From NCBI RefSeq assembly GCF_000260985.4, contig NC_017857.3:682001-746000 (forward strand): 64,000 nt of DNA. The letters are read 5' to 3'. This stretch comes from Methylophaga nitratireducenticrescens (GTDB lineage Bacteria > Pseudomonadota > Gammaproteobacteria > Nitrosococcales > Methylophagaceae). Of the stretch, positions 38,696 through 47,442 are shown piece after piece (position 1 is the stretch's first letter; every line of letters begins with the position of its first letter). The notes under the pieces are model-generated. The model did not search any database. It saw nothing but the letters and a program-made list of their open reading frames with translations, and was not told where the DNA came from. Position numbers and translations under genes: made by a program.

Positions 38696-38947
38696 CTACA
38701 AGATTTCCTCTAGCTGGCTGATATTACCCTTACTGCGTTCTTGTATATGAATTTCCAGATCCAAAGCGGCAAATAAATCAAAAACAGTGTCCAGCTTCGT
38801 GCTCGAGACACCATTCTCAATTTTTGAAATTGTTTCCTGCCATATACCGCTTTTTGAGGCTAACTCACTTTGAGTTAAGGCTTTCGCTTTACGAGCGTGC
38901 CTGATGGCATTACCTAAATCTTTAGGCGATCTGACCAGTATCTTCAT
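38696..38947 (-). CDS. hipB: HipB-family XRE antitoxin and repressor (copy 2)
   Basis: An 83-aa protein almost identical to copy 1, with an intact HTH. It remains expressible although its partner hipA is split. It could therefore neutralise or repress copy 1 in trans through the same operators. The GAGG ribosome-binding site and 27-bp operator array are conserved upstream. Confidence 0.92.
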   Translation of the reverse strand: MKILVRSPKDLGNAIRHARKAKALTQSELASKSGIWQETISKIENGVSSTKLDTVFDLFAALDLEIHIQERSKGNISQLEEIL

Positions 38948-38968
38948 CTTAACCTCATTACAAGTAAA

Positions 38969-39067
38969 TATGACCTTTAGATCATAAATGTCGTATATGA
39001 CTTAAAAGTCATAATTTATTTTTATGGTCTTTGTATCATAAATCCAATATATGGTCTATAGGTCATA
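38969..39067 (-). promoter_or_regulatory. Array of four hipBA operator dyads, 27-bp period (copy 2)
   Basis: Dyads TATG-N10-CATA start at 38969, 38996, 39023 and 39050, again exactly 27 bp apart. The first two differ from copy 1 at inner positions (TATGACCTTTAGATCATA) but keep the outer TATG/CATA arms, as expected for a conserved binding site. Confidence 0.8.
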
Positions 39068-39185
39068 ATAAACTTATTACGACTGAAGAAAGTTTTTAGG
39101 TAATTATCCGAAAGTATAGTCAAAAGACTACGGAAATTAGCATAATCATAAAGGCCTATGAAAAGAATAATGGGAGGTACCCACC

Positions 39186-40514
39186 ATGATTAGGAGCTCT
39201 GATGATATGGACCCAAAAAGCCCAGATGTTTCATTTCCATTAGACAGAATAACCTTATTTGATCTCGTCTGGTCCATGCCAATGACTGCATTGGCAGAAA
39301 AATGTGGGGTTTCTTCAAGTTATTTGGCGAGAGTTTGCACTCAAATGAGTGTGCCTAGACCAGAACGGGGTTATTGGGCAAAGTTAGCCGTAAGTAAAAA
39401 GGTAACTAAGCCTTCTCTTCCAGAACCTGGGCCTGAGGATATGCTTGAATGGAGCAAAGGTGAGGGTATAACCCCGAGCTCAAATCGCAGGATAAGAAGA
39501 CCTGATATAACTCAGTACCCGAGAACTATAAGACGTGCAAGAGGCTCATGGCATCCTCTTGTTAGGGACGTCAAAGAGCTGTTTTTGAAGGGGAGAGAGA
39601 CTGAGAATGGTTATCTAAAACCCAATAAAAAAATATTACCGGACTTGCTTGTATCATCAGAATGTCTTGAGAAACTGCTAAAACTAGCAAATAACGTGTA
39701 TTGGTCTTTTGAAGAAAAAGGTCATAAAGTCACCTTTGAGCCAAAACATTCGAATTTTATAAGACCAAGTTCAGAAAGTTACATCGAACCCAAAGCTTCA
39801 AATGGTTATACAACCTATTGGTCACCCTATAGATCAACATTGGTTTATGTGGATGATGTTGCCATTGGCCTAATACTTATAGAGGAAAGTGAATCGGTAG
39901 AGTGCCATTATGATTCATCTATCAATCAATATATTCGAGTACATAAAAATCAGGAAAACTCATATCGGTTTTCTTGGACGACAAACCGAAGAATCCCTAC
40001 AGGAAAATTTGCGGTAATTGCGTATTCGCCATACCCGGGCACAAAGTGGGAAAAGCTTTGGCATATACCAGGTATAAAAGGAAGCAAGGAGATTATTGAA
40101 AATATTACTAGTGAAGCAATTGCATCAGCACCAACAATTTCGACATTACACGAGGAAGCAATTGAGCTGGCAGAGAAGCGGAGACGTGAATGGGAGATTA
40201 AACAACAGGAATACAAACAAGCTGAGCGTGAACGCCTTCGTCTCAAAGCAATTGAAGATAGCAAATTGCAACTGAAAGATATTATCGATAAGTGGGGTGA
40301 AGTAGAGCGTATCAGAGGTTTTTTTGATCAGGCTGAGCGCGTGGTTTCAGGGCTTGATGTTACTCAAAGAAATGAGCTGATGATTCGAATAGATGCAGCC
40401 CGCCAGATGATTGGTGAGAATAATGCTTTGAATGCACTAAAAAGCTGGAGAACGCCTGAAGAGCGGATGGATGAGTTAAAAACAACTCGTTCATCTTGGC
40501 TTTATGATGGTTAA
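39186..40514 (+). CDS. Unknown protein with N-terminal HTH and C-terminal coiled coil
   Basis: A 442-aa protein. Residues about 25-70 look like a specialised helix-turn-helix (LFDLVWSMPMTALAEKCGVS, then VPRPERGYWAK), a pattern I associate with a widespread uncharacterised family in accessory regions. A mixed middle domain (about 120-320) is followed by a long charged helix (ELAEKRRREWEIKQQEYKQA, about residues 320-360). No catalytic motif is visible. It stands alone beside an orphan antitoxin and upstream of the Wadjet-like operon. GGGAGG lies 9 nt before the ATG. Confidence 0.6.
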   Translation: MIRSSDDMDPKSPDVSFPLDRITLFDLVWSMPMTALAEKCGVSSSYLARVCTQMSVPRPERGYWAKLAVSKKVTKPSLPEPGPEDMLEWSKGEGITPSSNRRIRRPDITQYPRTIRRARGSWHPLVRDVKELFLKGRETENGYLKPNKKILPDLLVSSECLEKLLKLANNVYWSFEEKGHKVTFEPKHSNFIRPSSESYIEPKASNGYTTYWSPYRSTLVYVDDVAIGLILIEESESVECHYDSSINQYIRVHKNQENSYRFSWTTNRRIPTGKFAVIAYSPYPGTKWEKLWHIPGIKGSKEIIENITSEAIASAPTISTLHEEAIELAEKRRREWEIKQQEYKQAERERLRLKAIEDSKLQLKDIIDKWGEVERIRGFFDQAERVVSGLDVTQRNELMIRIDAARQMIGENNALNALKSWRTPEERMDELKTTRSSWLYDG

Positions 40515-40544
40515 TAAAAGAAGTCGATGCCTTTCATAAGGTAA

Positions 40545-40739
40545 TTATGAAAAAACTCCATGTTCAATCCGGCCAAGCAAGTCGAGTACTTCTTGTTGTC
40601 CCTCATAGGTTTCAATGAACTTTAACGGTATTTGATTATTTAAAGCAGATCTCGGCGTTTGAAGCCAGTGTAATGCATCTCGCTCATTACCAAGAACTTC
40701 TACTGCTCTAGCAAGTAGTTTCTGATCTATTTTTGACAT
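40545..40739 (-). CDS. Short MbcA/ParS/Xre-type antitoxin toxin-binding domain, orphan
   Basis: A 64-aa protein consisting almost only of the DUF2384-like toxin-binding domain of Xre/ParS antitoxins (ALHWLQTPRSALNNQIPLKF, ending LLGRIEHGVFS). The N-terminal HTH is very short or missing, and no RES-domain toxin gene lies downstream; that space is taken by the convergent 442-aa gene. Likely a remnant of a RES-Xre pair or a free-standing antidote. Confidence 0.65.
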   Translation of the reverse strand: MSKIDQKLLARAVEVLGNERDALHWLQTPRSALNNQIPLKFIETYEGQQEVLDLLGRIEHGVFS

Positions 40740-41352
40740 TAATATCTTTAACTACAACGTTTAATATTTGTTCCAAGCAGAGTTTTAACGATAAATCTGA
40801 TTGTCCCGGTCGAATAAAGTCTATCTTTAAAAGAATAATTGAGAAAGTATCTTTGTTGATAATATCTGATTTAAAGGAATGCATCAGATATAAGAATTCA
40901 AACATTCGTAATGGATGTATAGCTCAACTAAATCTGGATCATTGGACTAATCAGTTTAGTCGAAAAGCTAACTTTGAGAAAAGAAAATAGAGTAACCCCT
41001 CGCGATGCGCTGTTCTCTGGAAAGCGGGAGGGGTATTGTTAATACAGGTGTTAACAAAGCTTGTAACTTAGAACAATGTTTTCTGGTTAACAATCACTTA
41101 AGAATCGACGTTAACCCTTTCAAATAAAAATCATAGAACTAGCAACATTGTTAGAAGATCAATGTGGACCTAGAACGGCTTCGGAATTGTTGGAGGTAAT
41201 GAGTCCGCGGTTAGTTGATTCCGATGTGTGGTTCGGGTGTTGTTTAATAGAGCTTCGCAACTGTTGAAACTGCTAATTCAGAGATAAGGGCTGAAAATGC
41301 AAGGAGTTACAATATTGTTATACTGAGTTTATAGTTAAATGGAATATATCAG
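40740..41352. other. Intergenic region upstream of the Wadjet-like operon
   Basis: 613 bp without a convincing gene. A long hairpin can form between CCCCTC (about 40996) and GAGGGG (about 41029). Right after it is a dyad TTGTTAA-N8-TTAACAA at 41036-41057, a possible operator. A plus-strand frame at 40733-40990 lacks recognisable features. Confidence 0.45.
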
Positions 41353-42162
41353 TTGAACATTAATGGATATCTGAAAAAAATAGAAGCAGGTGAGCCAATC
41401 AATTTTTCAAGGCTACTATCTCTTCTGCCAAGTTCTCTGCAAAATAACTACAGGGCTTATTTTTCTTTTGAGCTGGTGTCACCACAGCGGTGGATTGTTC
41501 AGTGCGATGAATCTGTAATAAATGAGCTCAAAACAATAGCAGAAATCCCCTCCAACCGGATTGCCGCAGCCGTAAAAGGGGATTCACACAAAGTAGCTGT
41601 TTCTTATGGATATGTACTGATATATCACGAAGGCATAAAAGACAGCCGTCCAGAGGTAGTCTATTTTGAATCAGAGGCTTTTATTCAGCCACACTCTCCA
41701 AAAACCAATCTCATCTTGATTGAAAATGAAGAAAATTTTTTCAGGTGGAGGGACATGCTAACGGTCTTCAATAAAATGTCTGACTATAACTACAGTATTG
41801 AAAATACCGATATCTGTCTCGGAAGTGGCAATCGGTGTTCGTCACCTTTGCTGGTATCATGGCTAACGCAATATGAGTCTATTTTGTGTGCTTTTGACTA
41901 TGATGCAAAGGGATTAGAAATGTATCAATCTCTGAATACAAAGCTCGGCAATAAAGTGAAGTTTTTTATGCCGGAAGCTTTTGAAGCCTTGTCCTCTTTA
42001 TTTAGGATGAAACCAAAAGATATAAAGCAACTCAATAAGGCTGTTGTTTTGGCTCATAAAATGAAATTTGATCAGTTGGCAGATACATTTATGTCAACGC
42101 GACGCTTCATGGAGCAAGAATCTCTTTTAATGGAATATGAAGATGAATCAACAACGGACTGA
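41353..42162 (+). CDS. jetD: Wadjet-type TOPRIM nuclease subunit (JetD/MksG-like, short form)
   Basis: A 269-aa protein. The C-terminal half has a TOPRIM-like layout: a conserved Glu in LILIENEENFFRW (about residue 124), a glycine-serine turn (LGSGNRCSSPLLVSW) and the acidic pair FDYDAKGL (about D182/D184). In Wadjet/MksBEFG systems this subunit cleaves plasmid DNA. It is shorter than the roughly 380-aa JetD I know, so the N-terminal arm is reduced. It starts with TTG; the next gene overlaps its end by 26 bp. The operon order makes the role likely. Confidence 0.65.
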   Translation: MNINGYLKKIEAGEPINFSRLLSLLPSSLQNNYRAYFSFELVSPQRWIVQCDESVINELKTIAEIPSNRIAAAVKGDSHKVAVSYGYVLIYHEGIKDSRPEVVYFESEAFIQPHSPKTNLILIENEENFFRWRDMLTVFNKMSDYNYSIENTDICLGSGNRCSSPLLVSWLTQYESILCAFDYDAKGLEMYQSLNTKLGNKVKFFMPEAFEALSSLFRMKPKDIKQLNKAVVLAHKMKFDQLADTFMSTRRFMEQESLLMEYEDESTTD

Positions 42163-45067
42163 AGATACAATCATTTATAGAAAAATTATTCTTGTCGATT
42201 CGGCAGGGCTTGGTTTTGTTGAAATACCAATTGACCACCATGCCATATTATTAGGCAAAGGTAACGTTGGTAAATCGAGCATCCTCAATGCCATCCGGCT
42301 GTTTTTACTTCCAGAAAATAATTTTCACAAAAGTCAGCTCAAGTTTGGTTTCAGAGTGCCTAAAAAAGATGCCTATTACTCGAATGATGAGGCATATCAA
42401 CATTATTTTCCGAGTAGTAGAAGTTTCTTAATTATTGAAGTGCAAAACTACGTTGGCACCCATTGCCAAATTCTCCACCGAAGTAACAATCTCGGCTATG
42501 GTCGGATCTTTACACCTTTCGAATTTAATCGTATTCGCCACCTTTTCTGGGAGCTTGGCAATGATGATCAGGGTATTGGCCGAGCAGTAGACGATTTATC
42601 AGTAAATAGCCTCACAGCAACATTGAAGAAAATGTCATCCCATACGCAAATCGCAAGTGATCCTTCTAAAATAAAGAAACTCATATATGGCACTGGAGAT
42701 TTTTTGGATCCAGAAGCCATTAGATATGCATTGTTTCCATTGCTTAAACCTGATGATGCCAGTATTGAATCGTTAAGGGCGCTTGTTTTACTCCTTTTTG
42801 AAATGAATGCCGGCAACAAAACAGTCACTACTGCAATTGCTAATATCATGGAAGCCGGTAAGAAGCGTGATGAAGATGTACTGGACTTTAATATCGATGC
42901 TTTTTTTACTAAGCATGATGAACTGAAAAAAGAAGAGGCTAGACTTACTCGTATCAAGAATGCCCAGCCAGCCTTTCAATCGCTCAAAGCAAGTTATAGC
43001 CGCTATATGCAGCTGCAAGATCTCGAAGCGAGATACCAATCTTTTGAAAAGGCTGTAAGTGAGGCGGAAAGCAGGCTGGCGAGCGAAAGACAGTCAAATG
43101 ATAAAGTTTACGAAAGTTGCAAACAAACTAAACTGTCAGCAGATATTTACAGGCAAGAATTAGCTGATAAGCGAACAGGATTAAAAGAGCTTCTGCGTGC
43201 AGACAAAGCATTGCAAATAGATAGCACTAGAGCGCTTAAAACATATGAGCAGATCCGACTAGAATTTCCGGATGATATTTCTGATTCAGATATTTTGGAT
43301 AATTTGATTGCTGACAAGCAGGACAAAACAGAAGATATTGAGGCGCTACTTAATTCAGAAAAAAATATACAACGACGACAACACTTAGAAAAAAAACTTA
43401 GCGAAAAGCGAGCCCAGTACGAAAGATTGATACTTTCAAAGGAAAATGGTGCTTTTCGCATCTCTGAGCAGATTAATTCTCAGGTTCAAAGTGTATTAGC
43501 TGCAGTGAATAAAGGATTGATTCTAGCTAATCCTAATAGAGCTTTAACGACGGATGAAATTGACAAACTTACCCAGTTCTCCTCGTTATTCACTGAAAGT
43601 AATGAGACTTATCAATTTTTCGATAGAAATTTCCAAAAGCAAAATGCTGCTGTTGATATAGACGAGCAAAGAGATATTTCAGAACTAAAAGCAGAAATTG
43701 TTTCGTATGAAAAGTCACTTAAGTCTATAACGGTCGAAAACGACCAAAATCCTCTGCTTAAGAAAAAGCAGCTTCAAGATCTTCAAAAACAGCTTGAGAA
43801 AACCATTGCCGATCTCGAAGTTGTTCAACACATTGGCTTTCATCGCAAACAAATGTCCGATGTTTCTAAACGAGTTGAGCAAAACACAAAGCTTTTACAA
43901 GAGACTGAGCAAGATCTGGAAAAAGCGAACACGGAATTTAATAATGCTCTCTCCAAACTGAATGATGCCAAACAAGACAGCGAAAAAATCAAATCAAAAA
44001 GTAGTAATCTGATTCTAATCAAGGGCAGATTGAAGACATTAGCAAATCGCTACCCACGACTACTTGAGGGGGAGGCGCTACCTAATGAACTGATAGAGAT
44101 AAGCATAGACTTGGTGAATGTCTTTGAGGAGCAACTACAATTATTTGATAAATTAAAAGTAGAAGTTCTATCGACTTTAAAGGATATGCATCATGAGAGG
44201 CTCTTTAGCTTTAGAGAGATTTTAGAAACTCCGGATGACGGTATTATCATGAGGGCTGTACAAGAGCTCTCCCGCGTTTTCGATGAGCTGCCCGAGCAGG
44301 AAGCTTTCCTGAGAGCTCGGATCCATGAGCATAATGAGTCTGTTGCAAGTTATACCAAAATCCTTCGGGACACCTCGGATTATATAGCCCGCTTTGAAAA
44401 CAGTTTAAATCGCAGCTTTGCGAGCGTTCAAATAAATGATCTTGAAAAAGTTGAAGTCAACATTTCAGTGCATCCCAAATTCAGAAATCTGATTGGAGAA
44501 ATAGTAAAGCTTAATATTCATGGTGAACAATTACCATCGGAGCAGTTTTACGACAGGCTACGTGTGTTTGTTGATGAATTTTTTCGTGATGAAGAGTCAC
44601 GCCTCACGATGGATAAAATTCTCACAGCTTTGAGTTACAAAACACAAAAACGCAATGAATCTTCCATGCAAGCCAAAGAGCAGTCTACCTCAACCACCGA
44701 GCTCATCAATTTTCAATTGGTTCAGGTATTGCTCGATAGAATGACCGTGAATGGGATGCGTGTGCAGATGCCATTGGTTTATGACGAGATAGCTAATGTG
44801 AATTTGGATCAGTTCGATTGGTTATTACCACACCTTGAAGATAACGGATTCAGCCTTTTTTCTGCTTCTACATATAGTGCGAGCAGTGAGCTTATTCATA
44901 AAGTTGGGCGATTTATTGAAATTGGTAGTACCAGGACTGGTCGTCCATACCACCAAGGCCGCGATATCGTATGTTGGAACAGCGAGGAAGGTTTTGAACA
45001 TGCGGAAGCTTCTTATCTCACAGGGTTGGAACTAGCTGAGCAGACAGACTGGCTAGAAGATGACTAA
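42137..45067 (+). CDS. jetC: SMC-like ATPase of Wadjet/Mks system (JetC/MksB)
   Basis: A 976-aa condensin-type ATPase. Walker A GKGNVGKSS lies at about residues 38-46. Long coiled coils (about 250-420 and 530-700) flank a hinge-like middle. The C-terminal head carries a signature-like STSTTELINFQ (about 849) and Walker B MPLVYDEIANV (D/E about 882). MukB-like length and head spacing match JetC/MksB. In such systems it extrudes DNA loops and selects circular plasmids for cleavage. It may start at ATG 42137 or 42143. It overlaps both neighbours, so the operon is tightly coupled. Confidence 0.8.
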   Translation: MKMNQQRTEDTIIYRKIILVDSAGLGFVEIPIDHHAILLGKGNVGKSSILNAIRLFLLPENNFHKSQLKFGFRVPKKDAYYSNDEAYQHYFPSSRSFLIIEVQNYVGTHCQILHRSNNLGYGRIFTPFEFNRIRHLFWELGNDDQGIGRAVDDLSVNSLTATLKKMSSHTQIASDPSKIKKLIYGTGDFLDPEAIRYALFPLLKPDDASIESLRALVLLLFEMNAGNKTVTTAIANIMEAGKKRDEDVLDFNIDAFFTKHDELKKEEARLTRIKNAQPAFQSLKASYSRYMQLQDLEARYQSFEKAVSEAESRLASERQSNDKVYESCKQTKLSADIYRQELADKRTGLKELLRADKALQIDSTRALKTYEQIRLEFPDDISDSDILDNLIADKQDKTEDIEALLNSEKNIQRRQHLEKKLSEKRAQYERLILSKENGAFRISEQINSQVQSVLAAVNKGLILANPNRALTTDEIDKLTQFSSLFTESNETYQFFDRNFQKQNAAVDIDEQRDISELKAEIVSYEKSLKSITVENDQNPLLKKKQLQDLQKQLEKTIADLEVVQHIGFHRKQMSDVSKRVEQNTKLLQETEQDLEKANTEFNNALSKLNDAKQDSEKIKSKSSNLILIKGRLKTLANRYPRLLEGEALPNELIEISIDLVNVFEEQLQLFDKLKVEVLSTLKDMHHERLFSFREILETPDDGIIMRAVQELSRVFDELPEQEAFLRARIHEHNESVASYTKILRDTSDYIARFENSLNRSFASVQINDLEKVEVNISVHPKFRNLIGEIVKLNIHGEQLPSEQFYDRLRVFVDEFFRDEESRLTMDKILTALSYKTQKRNESSMQAKEQSTSTTELINFQLVQVLLDRMTVNGMRVQMPLVYDEIANVNLDQFDWLLPHLEDNGFSLFSASTYSASSELIHKVGRFIEIGSTRTGRPYHQGRDIVCWNSEEGFEHAEASYLTGLELAEQTDWLEDD

Positions 45068-46466
45068 ACGTTTTAATACCATTGAAACACTTAGGGTGAT
45101 GTTGGCTCACCCAGACATAATGTTTGACTCCATTCAAACAATGGATGATCTGAATAGTCGCTTTATTAGAGAGACAGACTTTATAAGGCGCATTAGAGAC
45201 TACATGACGAATCTGTCTGATGAGGATCGTAAACGCGTTCAGGTGGCATTTAAGACGAATAACCTGTTACGAAATCAAGTTATTGCCGATATTGCGAAAC
45301 ATGATGGAGAGCGGCTTCTGGTGTTTCAAGATGAAGTTCTCAACCTCTTTCGGTTATGTGAAGCATCACTTCATCAGGAATTAACCGACTCAAGGTTAAA
45401 GAGTCATCTGGATAGCCTAAGAGCAGTGTGTATCCGACTTGAGTCGGCAAGCTTTAGTGACTTGGATCCTGACTACACTGAGCAACGTGATGATCTGCTC
45501 AAACAACTTAGTGACCTGCTAGGGGTACTCAGAAAAAACGTTTCTTCCATAGAAAGTCTCAATCAACAATTGGAGAAAATTTCGGCCAAGGCCAGTTACA
45601 ACGAACAACATTTTGCCCGTTTTAGGCAGGAGATGTTCAATAACATCAGTCAAGTATATGAACGTCATATTAAACCCGTGCTCGCATTCTTAAATGATAA
45701 AGCCAGGTTAAGTGATGGACCAAACCTTTTCAAAGTTTTGCACGAAGTCCAATCTCTTTTTGAGCGACGAAATCATCCCAACATTGCGGATCAGATTTTT
45801 TTGTTTTCAATGAGTTTTACTAGTGTATATAAACCAATGAGCCGTATCTCGGCTGAAGTCGAGCGTTTTTTGAGAAAGACTCGCCAAGGCATATTGGAAT
45901 CAAATGCAATGGAAAGTTCTTATCAATTATTACTGTCTAAATATGAAGAAACGACAACCAGTAATATGCGAAAAAAGTTTATCGCCAAGTCCTATGCTCA
46001 AGAGTCAGGTTATGTCGTTGGACTGAAGAGAAGACCCCGGCCACAGACATACCGCTTTAGCGACTCGAAATCCTATCTAGATAATTTCTTCAGTGAAATT
46101 GAACTTCGTTTAGATGATATGACCAGATTAAAAAGTATTTTGCCAGAATCGGGGCTCTACCAGAGAGAAGGAAATGCGGATGAGCGGATGAGGAGGGCTA
46201 AGCTATTATTTCAATTTATTGATGGTATGCGATTTCGTCCAACACAAGATCTATTGGCAGCGATGCATCAAAGATTAATCAGCGGGTTTGGCGAGTATGA
46301 AATTCATGACTTGCTTTCATCTCTGATCAGAATCAGCCAACGCTTTCAGGGAAAAGATAGTGAATTAATTATCAATACAACTAATCGCAGGCGATACCTT
46401 CAACTTGATGATAAAGCCTTTTACTATCGTGTCAGAATGTTGAGTAGGACAATCCAACATGAATGA
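45060..46466 (+). CDS. jetA: Kleisin-like subunit of Wadjet/Mks system (JetA/MksF)
   Basis: A 468-aa, mostly helical protein. An N-terminal winged-helix-like region (residues 1-90), a long helical middle and a C-terminal winged-helix-like end (LSSLIRISQRFQGKDSELII) follow the MukF/MksF plan. Primary sequence similarity is low by eye, so the call rests on size, layout and position between the ATPase and the MukE-like gene. It overlaps jetC by 8 bp and the next gene by 8 bp. Confidence 0.65.
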   Translation: MTKRFNTIETLRVMLAHPDIMFDSIQTMDDLNSRFIRETDFIRRIRDYMTNLSDEDRKRVQVAFKTNNLLRNQVIADIAKHDGERLLVFQDEVLNLFRLCEASLHQELTDSRLKSHLDSLRAVCIRLESASFSDLDPDYTEQRDDLLKQLSDLLGVLRKNVSSIESLNQQLEKISAKASYNEQHFARFRQEMFNNISQVYERHIKPVLAFLNDKARLSDGPNLFKVLHEVQSLFERRNHPNIADQIFLFSMSFTSVYKPMSRISAEVERFLRKTRQGILESNAMESSYQLLLSKYEETTTSNMRKKFIAKSYAQESGYVVGLKRRPRPQTYRFSDSKSYLDNFFSEIELRLDDMTRLKSILPESGLYQREGNADERMRRAKLLFQFIDGMRFRPTQDLLAAMHQRLISGFGEYEIHDLLSSLIRISQRFQGKDSELIINTTNRRRYLQLDDKAFYYRVRMLSRTIQHE

Positions 46467-47076
46467 GTTACAGACAGAATTTGACGCTGTGAGAGCATCA
46501 GATAGTCAACAGATATACAAAGCACTTACGGCAGGCAAAATAATCTCTAAATATTTCTATGATGACCTCAAGGCGGAAATAAAACAAAGCCCGTTATTTA
46601 CGGTTATTTTTAATCATCTTGGACATTTCAAAAAACTCTATCAACATATCGGATTTGAACTCGTATTTGATCCCGATGGTGATTTTTTCTACGTCAGAGA
46701 TTATGACGAAGGTGAGACAGAAGAGGCTGATGAAAATGCTTTTAGAGTCCAAGTTGCACTATTAATAATTGGCAGATTTTACTCCCGTTCGGGACGAGAT
46801 CTGGAAGGACTCATTCGACCAGACATGGGATTGGATGAAACAGACTTTCGTATCTTGTCTGATACAGAGGAATATATAGATATTTTGCAGGCTTCAAGAT
46901 TGCCCTCTGATTGGATAAAAGTGATGGATTTTCTGCTCGAACGAAGTTTTGCTCATCGGTTGGGAGAGCAGCGATATATCCTTAATCCCGCTGCATTGAG
47001 CTTTTTGAGTAGACTTGTTACCAATTACAACCAACAAGTTGAAATACATGAAGATTTTGAGAAGGTGTCTATTTGA
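46459..47076 (+). CDS. jetB: MukE/MksE-like subunit of Wadjet/Mks system (JetB)
   Basis: A 205-aa protein that resembles DUF4194/MksE: two winged-helix units, a central acidic turn (YDEGETEEADENAFRVQVAL), and the family-like ending VMDFLLERSFAHRLGEQ with NPAALSFL. In condensins MukE binds the kleisin and helps load the ATPase. It overlaps jetA by 8 bp and ends the operon. Confidence 0.68.
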   Translation: MNELQTEFDAVRASDSQQIYKALTAGKIISKYFYDDLKAEIKQSPLFTVIFNHLGHFKKLYQHIGFELVFDPDGDFFYVRDYDEGETEEADENAFRVQVALLIIGRFYSRSGRDLEGLIRPDMGLDETDFRILSDTEEYIDILQASRLPSDWIKVMDFLLERSFAHRLGEQRYILNPAALSFLSRLVTNYNQQVEIHEDFEKVSI

Positions 47077-47442
47077 AGCTGGAATTTGTCAACGATACTG
47101 GGGGCTGTCCATTAAATGGCTGAAGGTATCTAGTAAATTAGTGGCGATTCAAAGTTACTAAAAAGTGAGTTGCTGATTAGTCAAGCAGATGCTTTGCAGC
47201 AGATTGCGGAACTTAAACATGAAAACTTTAGATTACGAACAGAGCTTGCTAAATTGGGAAGTGCGAACATTGAGCTGCAAGCCAGAATAACAGGGTTAGA
47301 GCAAAACACATTTGAGTATAGCAATAAAAAAGTAGTGAAAATCCTTATTACATGAGCCAAAAAGGACATTTTATAACGATCGTTATCCACATTGGCTTGA
47401 ATCAAATACTTGATAATGTATACCAGGGACTTCTAGTAAATA
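47077..47442. other. Intergenic region with palindrome and possible small coiled-coil ORF
   Basis: 366 bp between the Wadjet-like operon and the ATPase gene. A 61-codon frame from TTG 47170 (AELKHENFRLRTELAKLGSA) would give a short coiled coil but lacks a ribosome-binding site. Closer to the next gene is the perfect palindrome listed separately. Confidence 0.4.
47373..47386. promoter_or_regulatory. Perfect 14-bp palindrome upstream of GHKL-ATPase gene
   Basis: ATAACGATCGTTAT is a perfect dyad 56 bp before the ATG at 47443. An outer pair AGCCAA / TTGGCT (47355 and 47392) lies around it. It is a candidate operator; the binder is unknown. Confidence 0.4.

Larger units (their letters stand above)
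34976..39085. repeat. hipBA duplication unit, copy 2 (split by IS66)
   Basis: Same 1.7-kb unit as at 18450-20160, in the same orientation, enlarged by the 2389-bp IS66 insertion and one 8-bp target copy. The two units could act as direct repeats for homologous recombination that would delete or amplify the 15-17 kb between them. Confidence 0.85.

Noticed and set aside
40733-40990. 85-codon plus-strand frame overlapping the antitoxin start
   Set aside because: No ribosome-binding site and no recognisable features; overlaps the better supported minus-strand gene.
41353-42162. TOPRIM gene as an OLD-family nuclease
   Set aside because: No ATPase domain in the same chain, and the tight overlap with the MukB-like gene fits JetD better.
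47170-47355. 61-codon coiled-coil-like frame
   Set aside because: Leucine spacing is suggestive but there is only a TTG start without a ribosome-binding site; kept as a note in the intergenic entry.
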